Positions 1 to 8,828 of a DNA stretch of 32,058 nucleotides are shown one piece after another. The stretch lies in NCBI GenBank assembly GCA_031291095.1, contig JARLJR010000072.1:1-32058 (forward strand). The letters run 5' to 3'. Under the pieces are notes generated by a model. It saw nothing but the letters and a program-made list of their open reading frames with translations. It was not told the DNA's origin and searched no databases. The translations under genes were made by a program, and so were the position numbers. Origin of the DNA: Legionella sp. (GTDB taxonomy: Bacteria > Pseudomonadota > Gammaproteobacteria > Legionellales > Legionellaceae). Within the stretch, counting starts at the first letter, position 1. Every line of letters starts with the position of its first letter.

Positions 1-17
1 AAGTTAGCAGCGAGCAT

Positions 18-84
18 AGAGTCCCTTTTTCTTTTTATTTCCCGCCAGGAAAAAATTTAAAAGGGAACTCTAGCTTTTTTTCTT
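18..84 (+). terminator. Terminator-like hairpin at left edge
   Basis: An imperfect inverted repeat pairs AGAGTCCCTTTT (18-29) with AAAAGGGAACTCT (59-71), with one bulge. A-rich and T-rich inner arms can extend the stem. A T-rich run (about 74-84) follows on the + strand. It could end a rightward gene lying outside the window. No gene is visible before position 214. Confidence 0.35.
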
Positions 85-109
85 GATAATTCAATACCTT
101 ATTGTAAAA

Positions 110-200
110 ATATCTGGGCTTAGCTTGACGGCTATGGGCTGAAAAGCCCAGCAAATACAGTTTGTGCCACTTCCAATGCTGGGCTTGACAGCCTAGCCTA
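110..200. repeat. Short hairpin repeat cluster after the binding-protein gene
   Basis: Two CTGGGCTT/TTGAC units lie about 60 bp apart. One contains the perfect hairpin TGGGCT-GAAA-AGCCCA (135-150), the other GGCT-TGAC-AGCC (182-193). The cluster lies directly downstream of the leftward gene that ends at 214. It may act as a terminator or be an interspersed palindromic repeat. There is no strong T-run. Confidence 0.4.
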
Positions 201-213
201 CATTAGTACATAC

Positions 214-960
214 CTAAAACTCTAATAAATATTTATCATAGTTTTGTTTATATTCTGGCGAACCTTGGTATTGCAACAAGGCTTGATTTAACTCCGTCAA
301 TAATGCCCCTTCTCCTGGGTTTACCGCAATACCAAGTCCATAACCATACATATAAGGTGGGCCGGCTAACTTGAAGGTATCGGAGGAATTTGCTGCCCAA
401 TAATTCGCAGTTGGGTTATCCAGTAAGATAATGTCTACCTCACCTTTATTTAAACCAGTGAGCTGGTCTGATACGGTAATATAGTATTTGATTTTCGGAT
501 TTTTAACTCCCATGGTATTTAATTCTTGCTCAAATACCGTTCCCGTTTCCAAACCGATTCTTTTGTTATTCAGAAACTCTAAAGTAAAAGGCTCAGTTTT
601 TATCTTGGGTGTGGTGACAAAACGCGAATAGCTAAGTAGATATGGCAGACTGAAATTTACAAGTTTTGCTCGCTCAGGAGTAATAGTAATGGAGCTCATA
701 GCCATGTCAATCTGTTTTCTGGCTACAGCATCTAAAAGCGCATCAAATCGCATGATATGATAGTGACAGGTACGTCCCATCATTTTGCACAAGGCATTCA
801 TCGTGTCGATATCAAAGCCATAGATTTCGTTTTTTGAACCTCGCATCACAAAGGGTGGGTTAAAGTTTTCAGTTCCAATATTTAAGACAGGCAGATCCGC
901 AGCAAATAATGCTGAAGAAAAACTAATGCCTGCAAGCAACAGACTACGAAAGAAATTCAT
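214..960 (-). CDS. Periplasmic amino-acid ABC transporter substrate-binding protein
   Basis: This 248-residue protein has a Sec signal peptide (about residues 1-20, probably cleaved after ALFAA). The rest is a complete bacterial solute-binding protein family 3 fold: the N-lobe opening LNIGTENFNPPF, the segment GFDIDTMNALCK, and the conserved FSLPYLLSYSRFV hinge region. It should capture a polar or basic amino acid in the periplasm, arginine by analogy with ArtJ-type proteins, and pass it to a membrane permease. No permease or ATPase gene is adjacent, so it is an orphan receptor in this window. It is divergent from glnE. An ARG-box-like palindrome lies just upstream of its start. The family is clear; the ligand is inference. 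Confidence 0.87.
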   Translation of the reverse strand: MNFFRSLLLAGISFSSALFAADLPVLNIGTENFNPPFVMRGSKNEIYGFDIDTMNALCKMMGRTCHYHIMRFDALLDAVARKQIDMAMSSITITPERAKLVNFSLPYLLSYSRFVTTPKIKTEPFTLEFLNNKRIGLETGTVFEQELNTMGVKNPKIKYYITVSDQLTGLNKGEVDIILLDNPTANYWAANSSDTFKLAGPPYMYGYGLGIAVNPGEGALLTELNQALLQYQGSPEYKQNYDKYLLEF

Positions 961-970
961 TTTAATTCAC

Positions 971-984
971 TGAATAATTATTGA
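971..984. promoter_or_regulatory. ARG-box-like palindrome
   Basis: TGAATAATTATTGA matches the ArgR half-site pattern TGAAT-wwww-ATTCA with one mismatch. It lies 11 bp upstream of the leftward binding-protein start, in the 106-bp gap shared with glnE. The surrounding DNA is very AT-rich, so a chance match is possible. Confidence 0.3.
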
Positions 985-1066
985 TTTTTATAGATTATAA
1001 CGAGATATTAGTTTTGGGAATGAAAAATTTCATTATTAATGTGAATTCAGGATAAGAATCCAATTT

Positions 1067-3814
1067 ATGCCAATAGATACTTCCGAGTTACGCGAATCTA
1101 AATCATGGTTTATTGAAAAGCATTTTTCGGATTTATCACATCCGTTAAGCAATGCGGTAAAAGAACTGGTTTTGGTGAGCGATTATGCATGTAAGCAAGT
1201 GCTGCTGCTAAAGCAGCTTTTAGACGCTGATAATTGTGCTGCTCCATTAATGCGAGAAGAATATTTTCAAGCTGTAAACACTATATCCCTAACCTTGCCA
1301 CAAGCCAATTTCGCACGAGAATTACGCCAATTTCGCCATACCCACTTATTACGACTATTGCTGTTGGAACTGTCAGGACTTAGTAGCACGGAACAGATTA
1401 TACGCTCCTGGTCCGATTGTGCTGATGCACTTATCTTGCATGGATTGGATTATTGTCAGCATGCTCTTTCTTCACGTTACGGTATTCCTCGGGATAAAGA
1501 AGGAAATCAAGTTACTTTATTAACCTTGGGAATGGGGAAGCTAGGTGGGCGGGAATTAAATTACTCTTCAGATATCGATCTTATTTTTGCCTACACTGCG
1601 ACTGGCGAAACGGATGGTGAAGAGCCTGTTGAAAATCAGCAATATTTTAATAAGGTAGCGCAACAATTTAGCCAATTATTTCAAACGATAACTTCCGAGG
1701 GGTTTATATTCCGTGTGGATTTAAGATTACGTCCCAACGGGGATAGTGGCACCTTAGTTCCAAGTCTTGCGGCAATGGAGACTTATTATCAAGAACAAGG
1801 ACGTGATTGGGAACGCTACGCTATGGTTAAGGCACGTGTAATTTCTCCATCACTTGATGAGGTGTTCCCTTGGTTTGAGCGTTTGATAACTCCCTTTGTT
1901 TATCGACGCTACGTAGATTTTAGCGTGATTGAATCATTGCGTAGCATGAAAGCAATGATTGAGCGAGAAGTACAGCTCAATCCTCGTTTGGATGATATTA
2001 AGCGGGGGAGAGGAGGGATTAGGGAAGTAGAATTCGTTATTCAAAATTTTCAATTAATTCGTGGAGGCCGTCTACCCCAATTACAAACACAAAGTACCTT
2101 AGAGGCGCTTGCAGTGTTAAAGCAAGAAGGTTTATTGCATCATAGTGATGCGTTAAAGCAGGCTTATTTATTTTTACGACGACTTGAAAATATACTGCAA
2201 AGTCAAAATGATCAACAGACCCACTCCTTACCTGCGGATCCTGTAAAACAAGCGCAAGTAATTTTAGCGATGGGTTTTGCATCTTGGGATGAGCTCTTGG
2301 AGAGGCTTCATCAATATCAACGTATTATCAGCTACGCCTTTCATGCAGTAATGGGAAAGGTTGATTATTATGAAGATGAGAAAAGGTTATTGGCAAATCA
2401 ATTGGCAAGTCTTTGGCAAGGGCATGTTGAAACGGGCATGGCGATTAATTTATTAATCAGTTTGGATTTTGACAATGCAGAACATTGTTATCAAATGATC
2501 CATGCGTTCCGTCACGGCCCACGTTGTCGCCGCCTGTCTCAAGGTGCGCGCATGCGTTTGGATCGGTTTATGGTTCTCCTGTTAACCGAATTAACGCGCG
2601 TGGAACATACTGACAAGGTTTTATTACAAGTTTTACATTTATTAGAAAATATTGTCGGTCGCAGCGCGTATCTGGCTTTATTAACTGAAAATCCGCATGT
2701 TTTAACCGAGCTGCTTTTTTGGTTTGCACATAGTCCCTTTATTACTTCACTGCTAGTAAGCCAGCCATTTTTATTAGAGGTGTTGTTAGATCAAGGGCAA
2801 GAATGGCGTCCACTATCACGTTCGCAATTGCAGGAGTTGCTTTGGGAAAAATTGAAGCATTATCCGGACATGGAAGCTAAAGAGGAACTTTTGCGTCAAT
2901 TTAAGTTAACTAATTGGCTTATGGCGGCACGTGCAGAACTCTATGGCTTTTGCAGCTCGGTACGTATTGGACGTTTTTTAACGGATGTGGCGCTAGTGAT
3001 TGTTAACGAAGTCTTGAGCTTAGCTAGTGAACAATTAAGCCTGCGTTATCCGGAAATGAAACAAATGCACTCACATTTTGCCATCATTGCTTATGGTAAA
3101 TTGGGCAGTAGGGAGATGAATTATGCTTCGGATTTGGATTTAGTATTTTTGCATACGGTAAAACCTGAAGATGAAGCATTAGTCACGCGTTTAACGCAGA
3201 AAATTTTGCATATGTTGACCACGCGTTTGCAATCCGGGGTTTTATATTCAGTTGATACCCGATTGCGTCCTTCAGGCTCTGCAGGCTTGCTCGTGAGTCA
3301 TATGGATTCTTTTGTGGAGTATCAAAAAAACCAAGCTTGGACTTGGGAGCATCAGGCCTTATTAAAAGCCCGAATCATAACGGGCAATACAGCGATTAAA
3401 CATGCTTTTTTACAATTGAAAAGGGAAATATTGTCTGTGTCACGCGATAGGGGCACTTTGCAGAGCGAGGTTATTGCCATGAGGGCCAGAATCGAACAGC
3501 ATCATGAGTCTTTGCCTTTGAAACATACCCCAGGAGGCTTATTGGATTTAGAGTTTTTAGTACAGTTTTTAGTGCTTAATTCCGGTTGTCCAGAAATGGC
3601 ACGTTCGACTCAAACTTTAGGACAGTTAAAGCGATTGCATGCTGCGAATATTTTAAGCAAAGAACAATTCTTGATATTAAAAAAAGCATATCGCTATTAT
3701 CATCATGTATTACATTTGCAATTGCTACGTCCTGGAACTGAGATTGATGAGGATATTCCCAACCAGGTTGCGGCTATTTATCAGCAGTGTTTGTTTCATT
3801 TGACAAAGCCCTAA
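1067..3814 (+). CDS. glnE: Bifunctional glutamine synthetase adenylyltransferase/adenylyl-removing enzyme
   Basis: GlnE attaches AMP to glutamine synthetase and removes it by phosphorolysis, tuning nitrogen assimilation under PII control in the cytoplasm. Two nucleotidyltransferase domains are visible. The N-terminal one has GMGKLGGREL followed by D169-x-D171. The C-terminal one has AYGKLGSREM followed by D689-x-D691. At 915 residues it is slightly shorter than the E. coli enzyme (about 946), but both active centres are intact. The ATG at 1067 has only a weak, distant AGGA as ribosome-binding site. ohr follows after 44 bp on the same strand and may be cotranscribed, though the functions are unrelated. 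Confidence 0.96.
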   Translation: MPIDTSELRESKSWFIEKHFSDLSHPLSNAVKELVLVSDYACKQVLLLKQLLDADNCAAPLMREEYFQAVNTISLTLPQANFARELRQFRHTHLLRLLLLELSGLSSTEQIIRSWSDCADALILHGLDYCQHALSSRYGIPRDKEGNQVTLLTLGMGKLGGRELNYSSDIDLIFAYTATGETDGEEPVENQQYFNKVAQQFSQLFQTITSEGFIFRVDLRLRPNGDSGTLVPSLAAMETYYQEQGRDWERYAMVKARVISPSLDEVFPWFERLITPFVYRRYVDFSVIESLRSMKAMIEREVQLNPRLDDIKRGRGGIREVEFVIQNFQLIRGGRLPQLQTQSTLEALAVLKQEGLLHHSDALKQAYLFLRRLENILQSQNDQQTHSLPADPVKQAQVILAMGFASWDELLERLHQYQRIISYAFHAVMGKVDYYEDEKRLLANQLASLWQGHVETGMAINLLISLDFDNAEHCYQMIHAFRHGPRCRRLSQGARMRLDRFMVLLLTELTRVEHTDKVLLQVLHLLENIVGRSAYLALLTENPHVLTELLFWFAHSPFITSLLVSQPFLLEVLLDQGQEWRPLSRSQLQELLWEKLKHYPDMEAKEELLRQFKLTNWLMAARAELYGFCSSVRIGRFLTDVALVIVNEVLSLASEQLSLRYPEMKQMHSHFAIIAYGKLGSREMNYASDLDLVFLHTVKPEDEALVTRLTQKILHMLTTRLQSGVLYSVDTRLRPSGSAGLLVSHMDSFVEYQKNQAWTWEHQALLKARIITGNTAIKHAFLQLKREILSVSRDRGTLQSEVIAMRARIEQHHESLPLKHTPGGLLDLEFLVQFLVLNSGCPEMARSTQTLGQLKRLHAANILSKEQFLILKKAYRYYHHVLHLQLLRPGTEIDEDIPNQVAAIYQQCLFHLTKP

Positions 3815-3858
3815 GTTGTAACTATCTTTGTATCGAGCTTCAATATAAAGGATTAAAA

Positions 3859-4278
3859 ATGAACGCACTCTATACCGCAACAGCTAAAACCCATGGTGGA
3901 CGTAATGGGCATGTAGAAACAACTGATGGTCTTTTAAAATTAGATTTGGCAATGCCAAAAGAACTAGGTGGAAAAGGCAATGGGAATAACCCAGAGCAAT
4001 TATTTGCCGCTGGCTATGCCGCTTGTTTTGAAAGCGCTATTCGCTATGTTGCTCAAATGCAAAAGATTCCATTAAGCGACGCTCATATGCAAGCAACGGT
4101 TTCCTTATACCCAACACCAGAGAAAGGCTTTAAACTCGGCGTGGAGTTACAAGCCACTATTACGGGTTTAAACCAAAAAGATGCAGAAGAACTTGTTGAA
4201 AAAGCGCACCATGTTTGCCCTTACTCTAATGCTGTACGTGGTAATATCGACGTAACGTTGAAAGTGTTCGCAGAGTAA
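3859..4278 (+). CDS. ohr: Organic hydroperoxide resistance protein (Ohr/OsmC family)
   Basis: This 139-residue thiol peroxidase reduces organic hydroperoxides, usually as a dimer regenerated by lipoyl proteins. The Ohr-type catalytic pair is present: Cys56 in AGYAACFES and Cys120 in HHVCPYSNAVRGN. Arg15 and Glu46 (NPEQLFA) match the conserved residues that position the peroxide. The ATG at 3859 follows an AAAGGA sequence at good spacing. The frame stays open upstream, but the extra residues are not Ohr-like, so this start is preferred. No ohrR regulator is adjacent. The gene lies just after glnE and before an 83-bp palindromic repeat. Confidence 0.93.
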   Translation: MNALYTATAKTHGGRNGHVETTDGLLKLDLAMPKELGGKGNGNNPEQLFAAGYAACFESAIRYVAQMQKIPLSDAHMQATVSLYPTPEKGFKLGVELQATITGLNQKDAEELVEKAHHVCPYSNAVRGNIDVTLKVFAE

Positions 4279-4334
4279 CTGTAGCCTTGATGCGGCGGAA
4301 ATAAGCTCTTACCGTTCACGGGTATGTACAGTTT

Positions 4335-4417
4335 GTCATTGCGAAGAACGTAGTGACGAAGCAACCCGGGAGTTCGAAACACGGAACCCTGGGTTGCTTC
4401 AGGTTGTTCGCAATGAC
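4335..4417. repeat. 83-bp nested palindromic interspersed element
   Basis: The outer arms are perfect 11-bp inverted repeats, GTCATTGCGAA (4335-4345) and TTCGCAATGAC (4407-4417). The inner arms are perfect 10-bp repeats, GAAGCAACCC (4358-4367) and GGGTTGCTTC (4391-4400). On the + strand it is followed by GGCTTTTATTTTT, so it may also terminate glnE-ohr transcription. No coding capacity is apparent. Confidence 0.8.
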
Positions 4418-4441
4418 GGCTTTTATTTTTAAATTTAAAAA

Positions 4442-4672
4442 CTATTCTGCATCTCTTACTTGCGTTAACCGCTCAATCATTGCATTAAATGCATCTACTT
4501 TACTGCGATAAATATCATCATAAGACACATGAAAAGTATTAAACTCATCTTCACATTCAATCTGATCTTCTAAAAGCTCAGTAATCACTTGCTTAGATAA
4601 CAAATAGAAATCATTTTCGACTTCAAAACTGATAATCCATACCTCTTCGCCTATTTTTAAGTCTGTCATCAT
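4442..4672 (-). CDS. Small acidic protein of unknown function downstream of rimO
   Basis: I do not recognise this 76-residue protein. It is acidic, with no signal peptide or membrane segment. The N-terminal half looks like β-strands (KIGEEVWIISFEVENDFYLL), and the end looks helical (SKVDAFNAMIERLTQVRD). It begins 11 bp after the rimO stop on the same strand, so translation from the rimO message is likely. An AGCAGG sits close to two tandem ATG codons (4672 and 4669); the second has better spacing. Function is unknown. Confidence 0.65.
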   Translation of the reverse strand: MMTDLKIGEEVWIISFEVENDFYLLSKQVITELLEDQIECEDEFNTFHVSYDDIYRSKVDAFNAMIERLTQVRDAE

Positions 4673-4683
4673 TACCTGCTTTT

Positions 4684-5997
4684 TTAATTTAACGTGAATT
4701 CTGCGAATAAATCATAATCATCACTGTCGGTAATGTGTACCTCAGCAAATGAACCAACTTTCACTCCTGGAGTAGGAGGTAAAATAACTAATCCATCAAT
4801 TTCCGGGGCATCGCTTTTACTACGTGCGATGATATGTTCTGGCGTAATTTCATCAATCAACACGGTTTGGATGCTACCAATTTTTTGCTCCAATTTCGTT
4901 CGGCTAATTTCAGCTTGTAATTGCATAAAACGATGATAGCGCTCTTCTTTAATTTCTTCGGGCACTTGATCCGCTAAATCATTCGCTTTTGCACCCTCAA
5001 CAGGTGAGTATTTAAAACAACCTACGCGATCTAATTGTGCCTCTTCCAAGAAGTTAAGTAGCTCGGTAAACTCTTCTTCTGTTTCCCCAGGGAAACCAAC
5101 AATAAAGGTAGAGCGTAAAGTAATATCAGGGCATATCTCACGCCATGCCGCGATACGCATTAAGGTATTTTCACTGCTTGCGGGGCGTTTCATTGCTTTT
5201 AACACTCGTGAGCTTGCATGTTGTAGAGGAATATCAAGATAAGGCAGAATCAAGCCATCACGCATTAAGGGGATAATTTCATCCACATGAGGGTAAGGAT
5301 AAACATAATGCAGGCGTACCCAAATACCTAATTCGCCAAGTTGCTCGCATAAATCATAAAAACGAGTACTTACAGTTTTTCCTTGCCAGCTTACTTCTTC
5401 ATAACGCGTATCCACGCCATAGGCACTGGTATCCTGGGAAATTACTAAAATTTCATTAACCCCTGCTTCTTTTAATTTTTTCGCTTCAGATAAAACTTGA
5501 ACCAAAGGATAGCTTTGTAATTTGCCGCGCATGGTGGGGATAATGCAAAAAGTACATTTTTGATTGCAACCCTCAGATATTTTTAAATAAGCATAATGGC
5601 GGGGTGTAAGTTTAATTCCTTGAGGTGGGACTAATTGCATGAAGGGATCAGCCGGAGGTGGAAGATGTTCATGAACCGCATTCACTACTTCTTCATAAGC
5701 ATGAGCGCCACTAATGTGTAATACATCGGGGCAGGCTTCTTTGATAATATCCGCTTTAGCACCAAGACAACCCGTTACAATAACGCGGCCATTTTCGGCC
5801 ATTGCTTCTTTAATCGTATCTAAAGACTCTTTAACGGCGCTATCAATAAACCCACAGGTATTGATAACAACCACACCTGCATCTTGATAGCTGGACACCA
5901 GCTCATAACCTTGAGCACGTAATTGAGTAATGATTCGTTCTGAATCTACCAATGCTTTAGGACAACCTAAGCTAACAAAACCGACTTTATGACTCAT
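4684..5997 (-). CDS. rimO: Ribosomal protein uS12 methylthiotransferase RimO
   Basis: RimO is a radical-SAM enzyme that adds a methylthio group to the conserved aspartate of ribosomal protein S12. The 437-residue protein has the methylthiotransferase domain with three [4Fe-4S] cysteines (C12 in SLGCPKA, C48 in INTCGF, C77 in VTGCLG). Next comes the radical-SAM CxxxCxxC motif (C144, C148, C151 in GCNQKCTFC), followed by a C-terminal TRAM-type β domain. Length and motifs are typical. The ATG at 5997 opens on the canonical [12 protein letters not shown] 76-residue ORF follows closely and may share its transcript. Confidence 0.97.
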   Translation of the reverse strand: MSHKVGFVSLGCPKALVDSERIITQLRAQGYELVSSYQDAGVVVINTCGFIDSAVKESLDTIKEAMAENGRVIVTGCLGAKADIIKEACPDVLHISGAHAYEEVVNAVHEHLPPPADPFMQLVPPQGIKLTPRHYAYLKISEGCNQKCTFCIIPTMRGKLQSYPLVQVLSEAKKLKEAGVNEILVISQDTSAYGVDTRYEEVSWQGKTVSTRFYDLCEQLGELGIWVRLHYVYPYPHVDEIIPLMRDGLILPYLDIPLQHASSRVLKAMKRPASSENTLMRIAAWREICPDITLRSTFIVGFPGETEEEFTELLNFLEEAQLDRVGCFKYSPVEGAKANDLADQVPEEIKEERYHRFMQLQAEISRTKLEQKIGSIQTVLIDEITPEHIIARSKSDAPEIDGLVILPPTPGVKVGSFAEVHITDSDDYDLFAEFTLN

Positions 5998-6193
5998 AAA
6001 ACCCTAACTGTAAAAAAAATGAACGAATTATACCCTTTTTCCATAAGAATGTCGACTCTTTAAGAAATTTTACTTTAATCTTGCTTTAGCTCGTACGTAT
6101 TTGTAAGAAATAAGTAAAGAAAAAAAGATTTAGCTCATCTAATGGTAAAAAATTGCGTATCATTAAGTAAGACATCTTTGCTTTGGAGAAATT

Positions 6194-6724
6194 ATGGGTA
6201 ATCGAAAACAAGATTTGCAGCGTTTGATTGAATTAAGAAAAATAACAGATGCGTTGACTGAAGAGCAGGAGCAAGAGCTTAAGCGATTGAAGTTTAGACG
6301 CATCCAGGATGCTGAATTACCTGTTTCACAGCTAGAAGCTAAATTAATCGAGCTTGATACAACGACGGTCTCGGTTAGCAGTGAACATATTGAAGAACTT
6401 ATTGCCGACTTCAACGAAGCATATGCTGGTGAAGAACATTATGAAGAGCCTAAGGTTGAGGATGACAATACAGTTCGTTTTAAATTTAGCTCAAAAGAAG
6501 AATGCGCCAAATTTTTTATGAAGCAATGTGAAAAAGGTCAGGCTTTCGTTATGTTTGATCCCGCGACTAAAAATGTCACTGCTTACTCAAACGGCGATGG
6601 AAAATTATACCATGCTGCTGATGGCAAGGAATTTAAGGTGGGTGATGAGTTTAAGCCATCTGATACGAAACAAGAAGATTTTGAAATCCCCGGTTTGCCA
6701 CCACGAAATGTAGGCACACTCTAA
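6194..6724 (+). CDS. Uncharacterised 176-residue acidic protein
   Basis: I do not recognise the family. The ATG at 6194 follows a good GGAG (6185-6188). The first ~50 residues are charged and probably helical or coiled coil (EEQEQELKRLKFRR). A second helix occupies about residues 60-78. Residues ~90-150 look like a small β domain (NTVRFKFSSKEECAKFF, then GQAFVMFDPATKNVTAYS). The tail is proline-rich and disordered (FEIPGLPPRNVGTL). There is no signal peptide or membrane segment, so it is cytosolic or exported by another route. It is monocistronic, divergent from rimO and convergent with dsbD. Confidence 0.75.
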   Translation: MGNRKQDLQRLIELRKITDALTEEQEQELKRLKFRRIQDAELPVSQLEAKLIELDTTTVSVSSEHIEELIADFNEAYAGEEHYEEPKVEDDNTVRFKFSSKEECAKFFMKQCEKGQAFVMFDPATKNVTAYSNGDGKLYHAADGKEFKVGDEFKPSDTKQEDFEIPGLPPRNVGTL

Positions 6725-6744
6725 ATTTTAGCGGCTCTTTCTTT

Positions 6745-6780
6745 CACTGCCATCCTGAACATGAGGAAAGGATGGCAGTG
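6745..6780. terminator. Hairpin between convergent genes
   Basis: A perfect 11-bp stem, CACTGCCATCC (6745-6755) and GGATGGCAGTG (6770-6780), lies 20 bp after the stop of the 176-residue gene and before the leftward dsbD stop. There is no clear T-run, so it may be a palindromic repeat or a processing site rather than a simple terminator. Confidence 0.45.
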
Positions 6781-6802
6781 ACTAATATTTCCAAAAAAAA
6801 CA

Positions 6803-6848
6803 ATAGCCTACGAAGTAAGTGCCATTAGTTTTAAACAACCAGGCTACG
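6803..6848. repeat. Degenerate copy of the GTAGCC/GGCTAC palindrome family
   Basis: TAGCCT (6804-6809) and CAACCAGGCTAC (about 6836-6847) match the outer parts of the perfect palindrome at 21654-21683. The middle differs. It lies just downstream of the dsbD stop. Confidence 0.3.
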
Positions 6849-6866
6849 ATTAATCTTAGCAGACCA

Positions 6867-8633
6867 CTATTCCTGCCCTTGAACCACTTGATTGAGCTTC
6901 GCCAAAAATTCATCCGTAGATACTTCACCAACCACAAGTGATTCATCATGCTGCATGCCTTTGGCATCAAAAAACATAAAGGTTGGGGGGGCGATTACAT
7001 TAAAATAATTCAGTATTTTTTTATCATTAGCACTATTCGCGGTAACATCCACTTTCAGAACAACAAATTGCTCCAATGCTGTTTGCACGTGTGGATCTTG
7101 AAAAGTTGTGGCATCCATAACTTTACATGCAGTACACCAGTCCGCATAAAAATCCAACATTATGGGTTTGCCACGTGCAGCGATAATTTTCTGCTTTATT
7201 TGGTTTAAGGTGAGCTCTTCATGGGGTACTACCTTAGGTGGTATCGCGCTTGCGGCTTGGGAGACGGTTAAGGGTTGCAGTGGATTAGTTGCTCCCATAC
7301 TGGATCCAATTAAAATAAGGATGCCATAAACCAATAAAATAATTCCCACACTTTGGCTGAATTTTTCTTGATTGCTTGATGAATGAGCTAATGCACCACA
7401 ATAAATCCCTGAAAAAATAAGTAAAATCGCCCAGAGTGCCATGCTTACTACTGCTGGAGCGATACGTGAGATCAGTAAAATGGCAACCGCTATGAACAGA
7501 ACACCAAAAGAGGCTTTAATCGTATTCATCCAGCCTCCTGTTTCTGGTAACCACTTTCCGGCAGAAGTCCCGATTAGAAGTAGAGGTGTGCCCATACCCA
7601 ATCCTAAAACCAGTAGTGTGAGGCAGCCTAAAAGAACATTTTTAGTTTGGGCTATGTAGGTTAATACCCCGATTAAGGGGGCGGTAACACAGGGGGACAA
7701 GATTAACGTAGACAAACAGCCCATGATTGCAGCACCAAGATAATGGCCACCTCGTTGGCTACGGCTGGTACTGCCAATTTTTGCTTGCCAGGAATTGGGT
7801 AATTTAAATTCATAAAATCCAAACATGGATAAGGCAAGCAACACAAAAATTATACTTAAGAAACCAATAGACCATGGTGATTGCATGCTGATTTGCAGAT
7901 TAGAGCCTAATAGGGCAACGACGGCACCCACGATGGCATAAGTAATGGACATGCTAAGTACATAGCTTAGGGAGAGAAAGAATGCTTTTCGCGTCGTAAT
8001 TTCTTTTCCATGGCCAATGATGATCCCTGATAAAACAGGAACCATCGGTAAAATGCATGGGGTAAATGATAAAAGTAATCCTAAGCCATAGAAGGTGATT
8101 AGGATCATCGCCCAGTTATTACTTTCAAAGATTTTACTAAGTCCGCCTTTGGGCTGAATAGGGCGTGTTGCAGGCTTATTTTCTGTCTCGGCCAGGCTTA
8201 CTTGGCTCAATTCCAGCTTATCATTAATAACGAGCTTAATTTTTTGCTCTTCCGGTGGATAACAAAAGCCATCATCAGAGCATCCTTGATAACTTAATTG
8301 TAGGGATGTTTTTCCTGGCTTATTACCTAATATGGCTATTGGAATTGAAACTTTATCTCGATAAACGGTGTATTTTTGCCCTCGCTTATCTGTTTTTTCC
8401 AAGGTGGGAGGAAGACGTAGGGGGCCTAATTGCATGATGTTATTTTGCTCAGGCTCCAATTTAATACTATTAGAATACAAGAAATGCTGTGCTTTGATCT
8501 GGAAATTGACTGTAAAGGTATTGAGATCAACAAGGTCTACCTTGACCTGAAATATTTGGGTGGGAGGAAGAGGGGCCGTATATCCAATAATGGTAGTAAA
8601 ACAGCATATAAAAAAGAGCAACCATTTTTTCAT
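6867..8633 (-). CDS. dsbD: Thiol:disulfide interchange protein DsbD
   Basis: DsbD carries electrons from cytoplasmic thioredoxin across the inner membrane to periplasmic DsbC/DsbG-type or cytochrome c maturation thiols. The 588-residue protein has a signal peptide (about 1-20), then an N-terminal periplasmic domain with the Cys118/Cys124 pair (YQGCSDDGFC). A multi-helix membrane domain carries Cys193 (FTPCILP) and Cys315 (LSPCVTAP). The C-terminal thioredoxin domain has C500-T-A-C503. All three cysteine pairs are intact. The ATG at 8633 has AAGG six bases upstream; the in-frame TTG at 8654 lacks support. A 107-bp repeat lies between it and the upstream P450 gene. Confidence 0.95.
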   Translation of the reverse strand: MKKWLLFFICCFTTIIGYTAPLPPTQIFQVKVDLVDLNTFTVNFQIKAQHFLYSNSIKLEPEQNNIMQLGPLRLPPTLEKTDKRGQKYTVYRDKVSIPIAILGNKPGKTSLQLSYQGCSDDGFCYPPEEQKIKLVINDKLELSQVSLAETENKPATRPIQPKGGLSKIFESNNWAMILITFYGLGLLLSFTPCILPMVPVLSGIIIGHGKEITTRKAFFLSLSYVLSMSITYAIVGAVVALLGSNLQISMQSPWSIGFLSIIFVLLALSMFGFYEFKLPNSWQAKIGSTSRSQRGGHYLGAAIMGCLSTLILSPCVTAPLIGVLTYIAQTKNVLLGCLTLLVLGLGMGTPLLLIGTSAGKWLPETGGWMNTIKASFGVLFIAVAILLISRIAPAVVSMALWAILLIFSGIYCGALAHSSSNQEKFSQSVGIILLVYGILILIGSSMGATNPLQPLTVSQAASAIPPKVVPHEELTLNQIKQKIIAARGKPIMLDFYADWCTACKVMDATTFQDPHVQTALEQFVVLKVDVTANSANDKKILNYFNVIAPPTFMFFDAKGMQHDESLVVGEVSTDEFLAKLNQVVQGQE

Positions 8634-8714
8634 TTGAGACCTTGATAACAGCAAAGCAATTTATTTCATTGTAGTTCGAATAAAGATAAAACGTAACTCT
8701 TAAATGCGAAATGT

Positions 8715-8821
8715 ACGTCATCCTGAGGAGTTTACGACGAAGGAACTCCTGCATGTGGCATTAAACTCACCATAGAGCCTATCCTCACTCAGAAGTTCCC
8801 TCATTCCATTCGGGATGACGT
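8715..8821. repeat. 107-bp MITE-like element, copy A
   Basis: The element is bounded by ACGTCATCC (8715-8723) and the inverted GGGATGACGT (ending 8821). Between the ends are near-matching inverted segments (GAAGGAACTCC and AGAAGTTCCC). A related copy in opposite orientation lies at 30093-30197. There is no ORF inside. It starts 82 bp upstream of the dsbD ATG and ends 7 bp past the P450 stop. Confidence 0.75.
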
Positions 8822-8828
8822 GCTGTTC

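Noticed and set aside
3787-3858. Upstream extension of ohr overlapping glnE
   Set aside because: The extra residues do not resemble Ohr; the ATG at 3859 has a ribosome site and gives the standard length.
6948-7208. Rightward open frame within dsbD
   Set aside because: It is antisense to the thioredoxin domain of DsbD; no start signal and no protein-like motif.
8527-8754. Leftward 75-codon frame before dsbD
   Set aside because: It overlaps the dsbD start in another frame and runs into the 107-bp repeat; the sequence is not protein-like.
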